Shown here in pieces: positions 14,933 to 21,664 of a stretch of DNA of 21,852 nucleotides (positions within the stretch are counted from its first letter, which is position 1; each line of letters opens with the position of its first letter). This DNA is from an uncultured delta proteobacterium (GTDB taxonomy: Bacteria > RBG-13-61-14 > DRUE01), in NCBI GenBank assembly GCA_903930515.1, contig CAIYYW010000146.1, forward strand, positions 1 to 21,852, given 5' to 3'. Under the pieces are notes generated by a model that was not told the DNA's origin, searched no databases, and saw nothing but the letters and a program-made list of their open reading frames with translations. Made by a program: the position numbers and the translations under genes.

Positions 14933-14965
14933 ATGCGGTTATTTTAAGCTGCCAACCGGACTTTT

Positions 14966-16627
14966 TCATTTCTGGCTATCCTCCAGCATCTCCCGCGCGT
15001 ACGCCCTGGTCTTGTCCGTGATCTTGATCCCGCCCATCATCCGCGCCAGTTCCTCCACCCGCTCCTCCGATCCCAAGTTTTTTATCCGGGTCACCGCGCG
15101 GCTCTTCTCCGTTTGTTTCCAGACATAAAAATGACGGTCCGCGAACCTTGCGATCTGGGCCAGATGGGTAACGCATAAAACCTGGTTCTTGCGCGAAAGC
15201 TCCTTCAGCTTCTTCCCCACCACTTCGGCCACCGCCCCTCCGATCCCGGCGTCCACCTCGTCAAAAATCATCACGGCCGCCCCGGACTTGCCGGCCAGGA
15301 TCCCGCGCAAGGCCAGCATAATCCGGCTCAACTCGCCCCCGGAGGCGATTTTGGAAAGCGGTTTCAACTCCTCTCCCGGGTTGGGAGAGATGAAAAATTC
15401 CGCCTGGTCCGATCCCTCGGGACCGGGTTCGGGCATTTTTTCAAAATTGACCTCGAACCGGCATTTCTCCATCCCCAGTTCCTTGAGCAACTGCTCCATC
15501 TGGCGGGACAAAGTTTTGGCCTGGGATTTTCTTTCCTTGCTTAAACCCTCGGCCAGCTTGAGCAAATCCTGCTTTTTCCCCGCCAGCTTTTGCTCCAGCT
15601 CCGCGCTCCTGGATTCGTAATTAGCCAGGCTTTCCAGCTCGTTCCTGCTTGATTCCGCCAATTCCATCAGCGCCTTGATCTCCAATTGATATTTCCGCTT
15701 CAGCCTCCGGATGTCGGCCAGCCGGTCAGAAAGCTCCTCCAGCCTCCGCGGGTCAGCGTCCAACCCGCGCAGGTAGTTCCCGACTTCCGCGCCCGTCTCT
15801 TCCACTATTGCCCGGGCCTCGGAAAGGTTTTTCGCCAGCCCGCTTAATTTCGGGTCGAACTTGCCGGCCTTTTCCAGCTCAGCCTGAATCCGCGCCATTT
15901 TTTCGGCAATGGACCCGTCCTGGTTATACAGCTCCTGAAAAGACAGCTCCGCGGCCTGGCGCAGGGTCTCGCTATGCTTGAGCCGCTCCCGCTCCAGCTC
16001 CAGTTCCTCTTCTTCCCCTGCTTTAAGGTTGGCCCGTTCCAGTTCGGAAATACGGAATTGTAAAAAATCCACCCGCTCCTTCCGCTCCTGCTCGCTCATC
16101 CGGGTCTTTTCATATTCCTGCGCCTGGATTTGATAGTCCCGGTAAAACTGCCGGTAGCTCCCAAGCTCCTGCTCCAGCGATGCGTATCCATCCAGCAATT
16201 CCAAATGCTGTTCCGCCCGGAGCAAAGTCTGATACTCGTGCTGGCCGTAAATGTCCACCAGCTTCCGGCCCAACTGGTATAGAAGCGAAATCGGGCTGGA
16301 TCGGGAATTGATCCAGCCCCGGCTTTTTCCCGGGACCGAAACCTGGCGCCGCAAAATGACTTCCGGGTCCGAGACGCCTTGCTCAAGCAGGAAATTTTTC
16401 AACTCCGCTTCCGGATCAATTTCAAAAACCGCCTCCACTTCCGCGTTCTCCGCTCCGGTGCGCACCTGGTCGGAGTCGGCTTTTCCGCCGATGGCCAGGA
16501 TCAGGGCGTCAATCAGGATGGATTTACCCGCCCCGGTCTCTCCGCTCAAGACCGTGAACCCGGGCGTGAATTCCACTTCCACTCGGTCAATGATGGCGAA
16601 ATTTTCCACCCGGATCCGGCTGAGCAT
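14966..16627 (-). CDS. recN: DNA repair protein RecN
   Basis: RecN is an SMC-like ATPase that holds broken DNA ends and sister chromosomes together during double-strand break repair. The 553 residues show Walker A GETGAGKS at 29-36, a long coiled-coil arm region (about 150-370), the ABC signature SGGELS near 429-434, Walker B IFDEVDAGIGG with D456-E457, and CVTHLAQIA. The ATG directly follows the nadK stop (TAA then ATG, no spacing), the usual nadK-recN arrangement, so the two are co-transcribed. Its last 100 bases are duplicated at 13433-13535. Between its stop and the DUF1016 start there are only 33 bases. Confidence 0.97.
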   Translation of the reverse strand: MLSRIRVENFAIIDRVEVEFTPGFTVLSGETGAGKSILIDALILAIGGKADSDQVRTGAENAEVEAVFEIDPEAELKNFLLEQGVSDPEVILRRQVSVPGKSRGWINSRSSPISLLYQLGRKLVDIYGQHEYQTLLRAEQHLELLDGYASLEQELGSYRQFYRDYQIQAQEYEKTRMSEQERKERVDFLQFRISELERANLKAGEEEELELERERLKHSETLRQAAELSFQELYNQDGSIAEKMARIQAELEKAGKFDPKLSGLAKNLSEARAIVEETGAEVGNYLRGLDADPRRLEELSDRLADIRRLKRKYQLEIKALMELAESSRNELESLANYESRSAELEQKLAGKKQDLLKLAEGLSKERKSQAKTLSRQMEQLLKELGMEKCRFEVNFEKMPEPGPEGSDQAEFFISPNPGEELKPLSKIASGGELSRIMLALRGILAGKSGAAVMIFDEVDAGIGGAVAEVVGKKLKELSRKNQVLCVTHLAQIARFADRHFYVWKQTEKSRAVTRIKNLGSEERVEELARMMGGIKITDKTRAYAREMLEDSQK

Positions 16628-17428
16628 TTACTTCCAACCCCAGCCGAGCTTGGTTCTCAAAATCTCGTAATAATTCATTGTGGGCGAACACACCAGCCGG
16701 AGCGGTTTTCCCGCGGCGCTGACCTTGATCTGTTCCTGGCTGGAAATTTTTCCCCCGGGCCGTCCGTCAACGACCAAAAAAACTTCCCCGCGATCCCGGG
16801 CCTGGAACCGGAGGGAAATTTTGGAATGAGCCGGGATCACCAGGGGCCGGATCGCCAGGCTGTGCGGGCAGAGCGGGATCAGGCTCAGGGAGGAGATGCG
16901 CGGATCAACGATCGGCCCGCCGGCTGCCATCCCATAGGCGGTGGACCCGGTGGGGGTGGAGATGATGATGCCGTTTCCGCGGAACCGGCTCAACTCATGC
17001 CCGTCCACCTTCAGTTCCACCTCGATCATCCGGCTGACCGGGGATTTTTCCAAAACCAGATCGTTCAAAGCCAGGTATTGGTCCCCGCCGGTCTCGGCCT
17101 TGAGCAGCATCCGCTCCTCAATGGGAAACTCTCCCTGAAGACCTTTCCCGAGCAGGAAAAACAACTCCTCTTCCTGGACCTCGGTCAGGAACCCCAACCC
17201 GCCCAGGTTCACCCCCAGGATCGGAATGCCCTTCTCTCCCACCAGTCCCGCGGCATAAAGCAAGGTCCCGTCCCCGCCCAGCACCAGGATCAAATCCGGA
17301 TTAGCTCCGGTCAATTTATCCGTGATCTGATAGTGCGGGCAGGAATGGCGCTTGAGAAAAACCTGAACCTTCTTTGCCAGTCCCTTCGCTTCTTTAGATC
17401 CCTGCTTGAGCAAAAGGCCTACTTTCAA
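16628..17428 (-). CDS. nadK: NAD kinase
   Basis: NAD kinase phosphorylates NAD to NADP with ATP in the cytoplasm. The 266-residue protein has the phosphate loop GGDGT at 51-55, then LGVNLGGLGFLTE, NDLVLEK and GSTAYGMAAGGPIVDP, all standard for the family, and a C-terminal beta region with VDGRPGG. The start is TTG with GGGGGATGGG just upstream; a nearby ATG is out of frame. It heads the minus-strand unit nadK-recN-(insert)-pmbA-phosphatase-kinase and has a good promoter 30-60 bases upstream. Confidence 0.96.
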   Translation of the reverse strand: MKVGLLLKQGSKEAKGLAKKVQVFLKRHSCPHYQITDKLTGANPDLILVLGGDGTLLYAAGLVGEKGIPILGVNLGGLGFLTEVQEEELFFLLGKGLQGEFPIEERMLLKAETGGDQYLALNDLVLEKSPVSRMIEVELKVDGHELSRFRGNGIIISTPTGSTAYGMAAGGPIVDPRISSLSLIPLCPHSLAIRPLVIPAHSKISLRFQARDRGEVFLVVDGRPGGKISSQEQIKVSAAGKPLRLVCSPTMNYYEILRTKLGWGWK

Positions 17429-17456
17429 ATCCCATCCCCCTTGTTAGATTTTTACC

Positions 17457-17485
17457 ATTATCAGGGCGGATCGGCTAAAGTTCAA
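17457..17485 (-). promoter_or_regulatory. candidate promoter for the nadK-recN unit
   Basis: On the minus strand TTGAAC (17485..17480) and GATAAT (17462..17457) are 17 bases apart, matching four and five of six consensus bases. The -10 box is 28 bases before the nadK start. No LexA-like box is evident, although recN is SOS-controlled in some bacteria. Confidence 0.5.
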
Positions 17486-17494
17486 GTGAGCATA

Positions 17495-17555
17495 TCCGGT
17501 TTCCGGGTTTCCGGGTTTCTGAAGTTTCCCGGGGTTTGATCCCGGAACCCGGAAC
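17495..17555. repeat. imperfect GC-rich inverted repeat before nadK
   Basis: A short tandem motif (TTTCCGGG twice, near 17500-17518) is roughly complementary to CCCGGAACCCGGAAC at 17541-17555, giving a stem of about 15 pairs with mismatches. It lies between the nadK promoter and the tRNA-Asp gene. It could end the tRNA transcript or be a dispersed intergenic repeat. Confidence 0.3.
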
Positions 17556-17570
17556 TGGGAACGCGAATTA

Positions 17571-17648
17571 TGGCGGGGTGGACGGGATTTGAACCCGCGC
17601 CCTCTGGCTTGACAGGCCAGCGTTATTACCAGGCTTAACTACCACCCC
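17571..17648 (-). tRNA. tRNA-Asp (GTC)
   Basis: The minus strand folds as a full cloverleaf. The acceptor arms GGGGTGG and CCACCCC are followed by discriminator G and an encoded CCA. The D stem is GTTA/TAAC, the anticodon stem CTGGC/GCCAG with loop CTGTCAA, and the T arm GCGGG-TTCAAAT-CCCGT. The anticodon GTC and discriminator G73 both specify aspartate. It is 78 bases with CCA. Confidence 0.95.
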
Positions 17649-17671
17649 GTTTAGGGACAATCTATTTTCAA

Positions 17672-17699
17672 TGGTGGGCGGAACAGGCCTTGAACCCGC
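17672..17699 (-). pseudogene. tRNA 3'-end fragment
   Basis: On the minus strand these 28 bases read GCGGG-TTCAAGG-CCTGT followed by TCCGCCC, A and CCA: a T arm with wobble pairs, the 3' acceptor strand and the CCA end. No matching 5' acceptor (GGGCGGA) or anticodon stem occurs in the next 100 bases, so it is only the 3' part of a tRNA. Such pieces are left at attachment sites of elements that integrate into tRNA genes. The DNA between here and 17838 shows no other feature I can support. Confidence 0.6.
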
Positions 17700-17838
17700 T
17701 CGCGCCTCAAAGCAAAAGTCGTTTAACTCGGATACAAGTGTAGCACAAAACTCCGCACAAACAAACAGTAGCAAGGACAAGGACTCGCCAACCGATGACT
17801 AAACCATACCAACTTCCGGACAAGAAAAACACACCTTT

Positions 17839-18063
17839 TTGCACTCAAAGTGTGCTGCCAGCGTGCGCCAGGATTCTCTCCGGCTCTCACCCGAGTTGGA
17901 GCTTATCATAAAGGCTTGGCCCGACCTCTCTGATGAGGCCAGGGAAAAAATCATGGACATAATCGTATCTGAAAATCCCCCTCCTTTTTCCGGCATGAAA
18001 ATTATGAGGAAGGAAAGTGTCCTTTCTGAACTCAAAAATTTTACCAAAGAGGAGGGGGGATAA
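17839..18063 (+). CDS. small protein of unknown function, mobile-element context
   Basis: A frame of 74 codons from a TTG without a clear ribosome site; the true start could be a GTG at 17863 or lie further upstream. The central LRLSPELELIIKAWPDLSDEAREKIMDIIVS is well formed and, from memory, resembles a short conserved tail or companion ORF seen with phage-type integrases; I cannot verify this. Its stop overlaps the presumed former start of the DUF1249 gene, the layout of a coupled pair. It may be the remaining 3' end of a larger gene. Confidence 0.4.
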   Translation: MHSKCAASVRQDSLRLSPELELIIKAWPDLSDEAREKIMDIIVSENPPPFSGMKIMRKESVLSELKNFTKEEGG

Positions 18064-18317
18064 TTTACAAGCAAAACTGCCAGCGGTTGAAGCAGTTGGT
18101 TCCGGACCTAGACACCCTTGCCACGGAGACGCACCGGAAAAGCAAGGGCCACAGCTTTATGGACTTGAGCTTTGAAACCATAAACAGGCACACTGACCAA
18201 TTCACCTGTGCGATGGCGCACTATTTTGAGCAGAACAGCGAACTGGTTTCTGGTCCGGATATTCAATATTTGCCGTCAGAATTTTTAGGTGTTAGATTTG
18301 AGGTATCAAGATCATGA
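18060..18317 (+). pseudogene. truncated DUF1249 family gene without a normal start codon
   Basis: The frame IYKQNCQRLKQLVPDL, then FMDLSFETINRHTDQFTCAMAHYFEQNSELVSGPDIQ, follows the pattern of DUF1249 proteins (about 130-140 residues, function unknown; typically MIYxxNYxxLxxLIPDL and LSHYYEQNGDLIPDPDM). Matching residues begin at an ATA (18060-18062) where ATG is expected, overlapping the TAA of the preceding ORF, behind GAGGAGGGGG. After GPDIQ the similarity stops and 17 unrelated codons lead to a TGA just inside the sialidase leader. Start loss and a missing C-terminal half make this a probable pseudogene. A TTG at 18087 could still start a fragment. Confidence 0.55.
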
Positions 18318-18331
18318 CGGGAGGCCAGGGT

Positions 18332-19402
18332 ATGAGAAAGATTTTGTATGTTTGTGGGTGGGTGCTTTTGGGAATTGCAATTGCGATGGCCTCGAGGGCT
18401 TCGGAAGTTGTCTCGCGCGATGTTTTTGTCGGGGGCCGCGATGGTTACATTACTTTTCGCATCCCGGCAATGGTCGTGACCAGGAACAATGTGGTTCTGG
18501 CCTTTTGTGAAGGACGCAAGACCGGCATTTTGGACCACGGCGACATAGACCTGGTGCTGAAGCGAAGCTTCGATGGCGGCAAAACCTGGGGGCGGCTCCA
18601 GGTAATCCAAGGCAAGGGGTTCACGACCTGGGGCAATCCTGCGCCAGTTGTGGACCGCGCAACCGGCGCGGTTTGGCTCCTTTTTTGTCTGGATAACGAC
18701 CGCGTATTCGTGACCTCCAGCAATGACGACGGCGCAACCTGGGCAAGCCCGCGCGAGATAACCCAATCGGTTAAGCCCGCGGGATGGGGTTGGTACGCCA
18801 CCGGCCCGGGCCATGGCATTCAGCTTGTGAGCGGCAGGCTGCTGGTTCCGTGCGACCATAAAGAGAAAGGCATGGCATCGCATGTTGTCTATTCCGACGA
18901 CCACGGCAAGACCTGGCGGCTTGGCGGGGTGCTTGAGCCGGGCACGGACGAGTCAATGGCGTTTGAGGCGGGGGACGGCCGGGTCTATCTAAGCATGAGG
19001 AACAGTTACGGCAAAAACCGCAGGGCCTATTCCTGGAGCGAAGACGGCGGCATTAAGTGGGCTCCGGTAAAACTTGATGAAGTGCTTGTTGACCCCAACT
19101 GCCAGGCAAGCATACTTCGCATTGCCGGAAAGCAGCTGTCTCAAGGCATGGTCTTGTTCGCAAACCCGGCGAGCGCCCGTCGCGAGAGCATATCGGTTCG
19201 CGTGAGTAGCGATGATGCAAAGAGCTGGGGGAATCCAACAACTATATATTCCGGTCCGTCAGCTTACTCGGACCTGGCTGCGATTTCGGATGGCGCTGTT
19301 GGGGCGCTTTATGAGAACGGCAAGGCTTGGCCTTACCAAAAGATAACCTTCACAGTCCTTCTGGTAGAAAAACCGGGCGCCGGCAGTCAAATCTCGCCTT
19401 GA
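18332..19402 (+). CDS. exported sialidase (GH33, exo-alpha-sialidase)
   Basis: A 356-residue enzyme that would cleave terminal sialic acids from glycans. A signal peptide spans about residues 1-24. The mature part is a six-bladed propeller with the FRIP motif at 42-45 (R43), aspartates at D71/D73 (HGDIDLVLKRS) and five Asp boxes (SFDGGKTW 79, SNDDGATW 130, SDDHGKTW 188, SEDGGIKW 236, degenerate SSDDAKSW 292). It also has E207 in TDESMAFE, R223 in SMRN, R284, Y312 in AYSDLA and the LYENG glutamate E327. All expected catalytic residues appear present, so it is probably active outside the cytoplasm. ATG 18332 is chosen over ATG 18314 because GGGAGG lies seven bases upstream and the signal peptide starts there. 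Downstream genes share its direction. Confidence 0.9.
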   Translation: MRKILYVCGWVLLGIAIAMASRASEVVSRDVFVGGRDGYITFRIPAMVVTRNNVVLAFCEGRKTGILDHGDIDLVLKRSFDGGKTWGRLQVIQGKGFTTWGNPAPVVDRATGAVWLLFCLDNDRVFVTSSNDDGATWASPREITQSVKPAGWGWYATGPGHGIQLVSGRLLVPCDHKEKGMASHVVYSDDHGKTWRLGGVLEPGTDESMAFEAGDGRVYLSMRNSYGKNRRAYSWSEDGGIKWAPVKLDEVLVDPNCQASILRIAGKQLSQGMVLFANPASARRESISVRVSSDDAKSWGNPTTIYSGPSAYSDLAAISDGAVGALYENGKAWPYQKITFTVLLVEKPGAGSQISP

Positions 19403-19645
19403 GACAATTCCAACAAAATTACAGGCAAAGGCTTTCTTCTAAAGGCATTCGCCAAGCCACCTAAGAGTTGCCTGCCATACCTCCGGACTACGTTAACCCC
19501 TCTCCGGTGTGCGACCAGTCACTTCTTCGCGCTCGATATTAGTCGGCAAATTCTTCCTCTTTCAGAATCAGCCCCGAGATCCAGATCCGGCCAAAACGAT
19601 TAGAAATTGGCTGGGCTATGCCAGGAACATCATACCACAATTAAA

Positions 19646-19706
19646 AATACTACTATATCAGCCATATCTACAGATTTAGCTTGACAAGACTTGAAAAAGT
19701 AGTATT
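19646..19706. promoter_or_regulatory. inverted repeat around the regulator promoter, possible operator
   Basis: AATACTACT (19646-19654) and its exact complement AGTAGTATT (19698-19706) lie 52 bases apart centre to centre, close to five helix turns. The first is upstream of the -35 box, the second overlaps the -10 box. This fits autorepression by a dimer or a loop made by the FadR-type regulator encoded next. The half-sites do not match the FadR or NanR operators I know. Confidence 0.4.
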
Positions 19707-19708
19707 AT
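19681..19708 (+). promoter_or_regulatory. strong promoter for the regulator gene
   Basis: TTGACA (19681-19686) and TATTAT (19703-19708) with a 16-base spacer match six and five of six consensus bases. The leader to the ATG at 19738 is about 22 bases and contains GGGAG seven bases before the start. Confidence 0.65.
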
Positions 19709-19737
19709 TTGCGGAAAATGCGAACGGGAGAATCGTG

Positions 19738-20436
19738 ATGCGAGAACCAGGCAGCGCCAAAAACCTAACCGATCAATTGGTGGAAGAAATCCGGGAGCAG
19801 ATCATCAAATCCGACAAGGCTAAGGGCGAACTGTTCATGACAGTCGATCAGATTACCGAGCACTATGGCGTCTCCCGGACCATTGCCCGCGAGGCGGCCA
19901 GTCAGCTCCAAGCGCTTGGCTTTCTGAAGGGAAAGCAGCGGCTGGGTCTGGTGGTGGAGCGTCCTGATGTCAACGATCTGATGAAACAGTGGCTGCCGAT
20001 CTATTCGCGGAGCCTGGGCCGCCAGAACATTCAGGACCTTGCTCAGCTTCGTTATGTGCTGGAGGTGGGGGCGATCGGTTTTGCGGTGGCCAACGCCTCC
20101 CCCGAGCAGGTGAAGGCGCTAACCGGGCTGGCCGAACGATTTGAGGAGATCACGGGCCAGTCGGGGCAGACGGAGGAGGCCGACCGGATCGAGCTCGAAT
20201 TCCATGGACTTATCCTGTTAATGACAGGAAACCCGCTCATCGCCGGCATGCACCGGGTGCTGGTCGATTACTTTGAGGAGGCGAAGTCGAAAAACCCCAA
20301 ATGGCGCAAGGTCTCGGCCGATGCGATTTGGGAGCATAAGGCGATTGCGGCGGCCATTGCGCGGGGCGACTTGGAACAAGCGCGCAGCATTCTTCGGCAT
20401 CACTTGGAGAACACGCTGGCCGAATTACAAGGGTAG
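19738..20436 (+). CDS. GntR family regulator, FadR/FCD subfamily
   Basis: A 232-residue transcription factor. Residues about 8-75 form the winged helix-turn-helix (LTDQLVEEIREQIIKSD, MTVDQITEHYGVSRTIAREAASQLQALGFL). Residues about 100-225 form the all-helical FCD ligand domain with LRYVLEVGAIGFAVANAS, the metal-site stretch EFHGLILLMTGNP and HKAIAAAIARGDLEQARSILRHHL. FCD regulators such as NanR, UxuR and LldR sense sugar acids, sialic acid or carboxylates. With a sialidase before it and a symporter after it, a sialic-acid-like or sugar-acid ligand is likely, by context only. The frame is open from TTG 19681, but that codon is the -35 box; ATG 19738 has a ribosome site and gives the family length. 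Confidence 0.88.
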   Translation: MREPGSAKNLTDQLVEEIREQIIKSDKAKGELFMTVDQITEHYGVSRTIAREAASQLQALGFLKGKQRLGLVVERPDVNDLMKQWLPIYSRSLGRQNIQDLAQLRYVLEVGAIGFAVANASPEQVKALTGLAERFEEITGQSGQTEEADRIELEFHGLILLMTGNPLIAGMHRVLVDYFEEAKSKNPKWRKVSADAIWEHKAIAAAIARGDLEQARSILRHHLENTLAELQG

Positions 20437-20456
20437 TAACAAGAAGGAGGTATATC

Positions 20457-21644
20457 ATGCGAGGAATGATTGAGATGGCTGCGATCCAAACCCGTCTGCT
20501 GCCGGAGGAGGAGCAGGCCGTGCTCCGGGTGCTCCGGGAAGGCAAGACCCTTTCCACCGGCCCGGAAGGCGCGGCGTTCGAAAAGGAGTTCGGGGAATTC
20601 ATCGGCTGCGGAGACGCGGTGGCGGTGTGCAACGCGACCGCTGGCCTGGAATTGTGCGCGGTGATTTCGGGCCTGAAGAAAGGCGACGAGGTGATTTTGC
20701 CGGCGCACACCTTTGTATCGTCGGCGGTCCCGTTCGGCCGTACCGGGGCCACGCTGAAGTGGGCGGACATTGATCCGGACACCCGGCTGATCTCGGCAAA
20801 AACCATAGAGCCTTTAATCACATCGCGCACAAGAATGGTTGTGGTTGTCCATTTGTACGGCCTGTGCGCGGATATGGACCCGATTATGGAACTCGCCCGA
20901 AAGCACCGCCTGGTGGTGGTTGAAGACTGTGCACAGGCCCCGGGCGCGCACTACCGCGGCCGGAGGGTCGGGTCGCTCGGCGATTTCGCCTGTTTCAGTT
21001 TCCACACCCAGAAGAACATCACCACCCTGGGCGAAGGCGGGATGATGACCTTGAAAGACAAGCAAAACGGGACCTTGGCGCGGCGGCTGCGCTGGATGGG
21101 CAACTGGCCTTTTGAGGAAAAACGCGAAAACTATTGGAAACCGGCAATGGGCAACATTGTCGAGCCCGCGCCCGGGCTGTGGCCTTCCAACTACTGCATG
21201 GCCGAGCCGAACTGCGCGGTCGGCAGGCTCCTGATCAAGCGGCTGGACGCGATCAACGCCTCGCGCCAGGCGCAGGCGAAAAAAATCAAGGGCCTGCTCG
21301 CGGACATCCCCGAGCTCAGCTTCCAGAAAATCAACGACGGCTGCGAGCATGTCTTTCACCTGATGTCCGCGCGGTTTGACGGCACCAAAGACGGCAAGCG
21401 GCGCGACGACCTGATCAAGCTCCTCCATGAAAAGTACAGTTTGAAATGCATCGTGCAGTACTGGCCGCTCTACCGGTCCGAGCTGTTCAGCAAATTCGGC
21501 TTTGGCAAGGCGGAGGTCCCCAACACCGATCAGTTTTTTGACAACATGATCAGCTTTCCGTGGTGGTCGGACATGGGGAACGAGTTGCTGGAAGACATGG
21601 CCGAGCGGATCCGTGATGCGGTCGGCGAACTCCGCGAGTCATAG
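20457..21644 (+). CDS. DegT/DnrJ/EryC1/StrS family PLP-dependent aminotransferase
   Basis: A 395-residue fold-type I aminotransferase of the family that aminates keto-sugars or acts on inosose-type cyclitols. The PLP site is visible: STGPEGAAFEKEF near 33-45, CNATAGLEL for phosphate binding, D157 in VVEDCAQAPGAHYRG, and the Schiff-base lysine K186 in SFHTQKNITTLGEGGM. The C-terminal half has VQYWPLYRSELF, as in family members. The ATG has an excellent AAGGAGGT six bases upstream and starts 20 bases after the regulator stop, so they share a transcript. It has no sugar-nucleotide partner genes in the window. In a catabolic cluster it might work in the reverse direction or on a free sugar; the substrate is not predictable. 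Confidence 0.9.
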   Translation: MRGMIEMAAIQTRLLPEEEQAVLRVLREGKTLSTGPEGAAFEKEFGEFIGCGDAVAVCNATAGLELCAVISGLKKGDEVILPAHTFVSSAVPFGRTGATLKWADIDPDTRLISAKTIEPLITSRTRMVVVVHLYGLCADMDPIMELARKHRLVVVEDCAQAPGAHYRGRRVGSLGDFACFSFHTQKNITTLGEGGMMTLKDKQNGTLARRLRWMGNWPFEEKRENYWKPAMGNIVEPAPGLWPSNYCMAEPNCAVGRLLIKRLDAINASRQAQAKKIKGLLADIPELSFQKINDGCEHVFHLMSARFDGTKDGKRRDDLIKLLHEKYSLKCIVQYWPLYRSELFSKFGFGKAEVPNTDQFFDNMISFPWWSDMGNELLEDMAERIRDAVGELRES

Positions 21645-21664
21645 GCGGGAGAAGCGAGGTTTTG

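Larger units (their letters stand above)
19403..19737. other. intergenic region between sialidase and regulator
   Basis: About 335 bases without a supportable gene. The first 240 bases hold only a start-less 44-codon minus-strand frame ending near 19392 that I do not trust. The last 95 bases are AT-rich and carry a strong promoter and an inverted repeat, described separately. The regulator and the genes after it therefore probably form a unit of their own, not driven by the sialidase promoter. Confidence 0.6.

Noticed and set aside
13994-14947. A 317-codon plus-strand frame opposite the DUF1016 nuclease gene.
   Set aside because: The minus strand encodes clear DUF1016 and PDDEXK motifs; the plus frame is an antisense shadow.
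16379-17539. A 386-codon plus-strand frame across nadK and recN.
   Set aside because: NadK and RecN on the other strand have all family motifs; this frame has none.
17672-17780. A second complete tRNA next to tRNA-Asp.
   Set aside because: Only the T arm, 3' acceptor strand and CCA can be found; no matching 5' acceptor, D arm or anticodon arm lies upstream on that strand.
18263-18904. A minus-strand frame opposite the sialidase start.
   Set aside because: The plus strand encodes a signal peptide, FRIP motif and Asp boxes; the reverse frame shows no family.
19392-19540. A minus-strand peptide frame ending in LLELSQGEI after the sialidase.
   Set aside because: About 44 codons with no start codon and no recognised similarity, overlapping the sialidase end.
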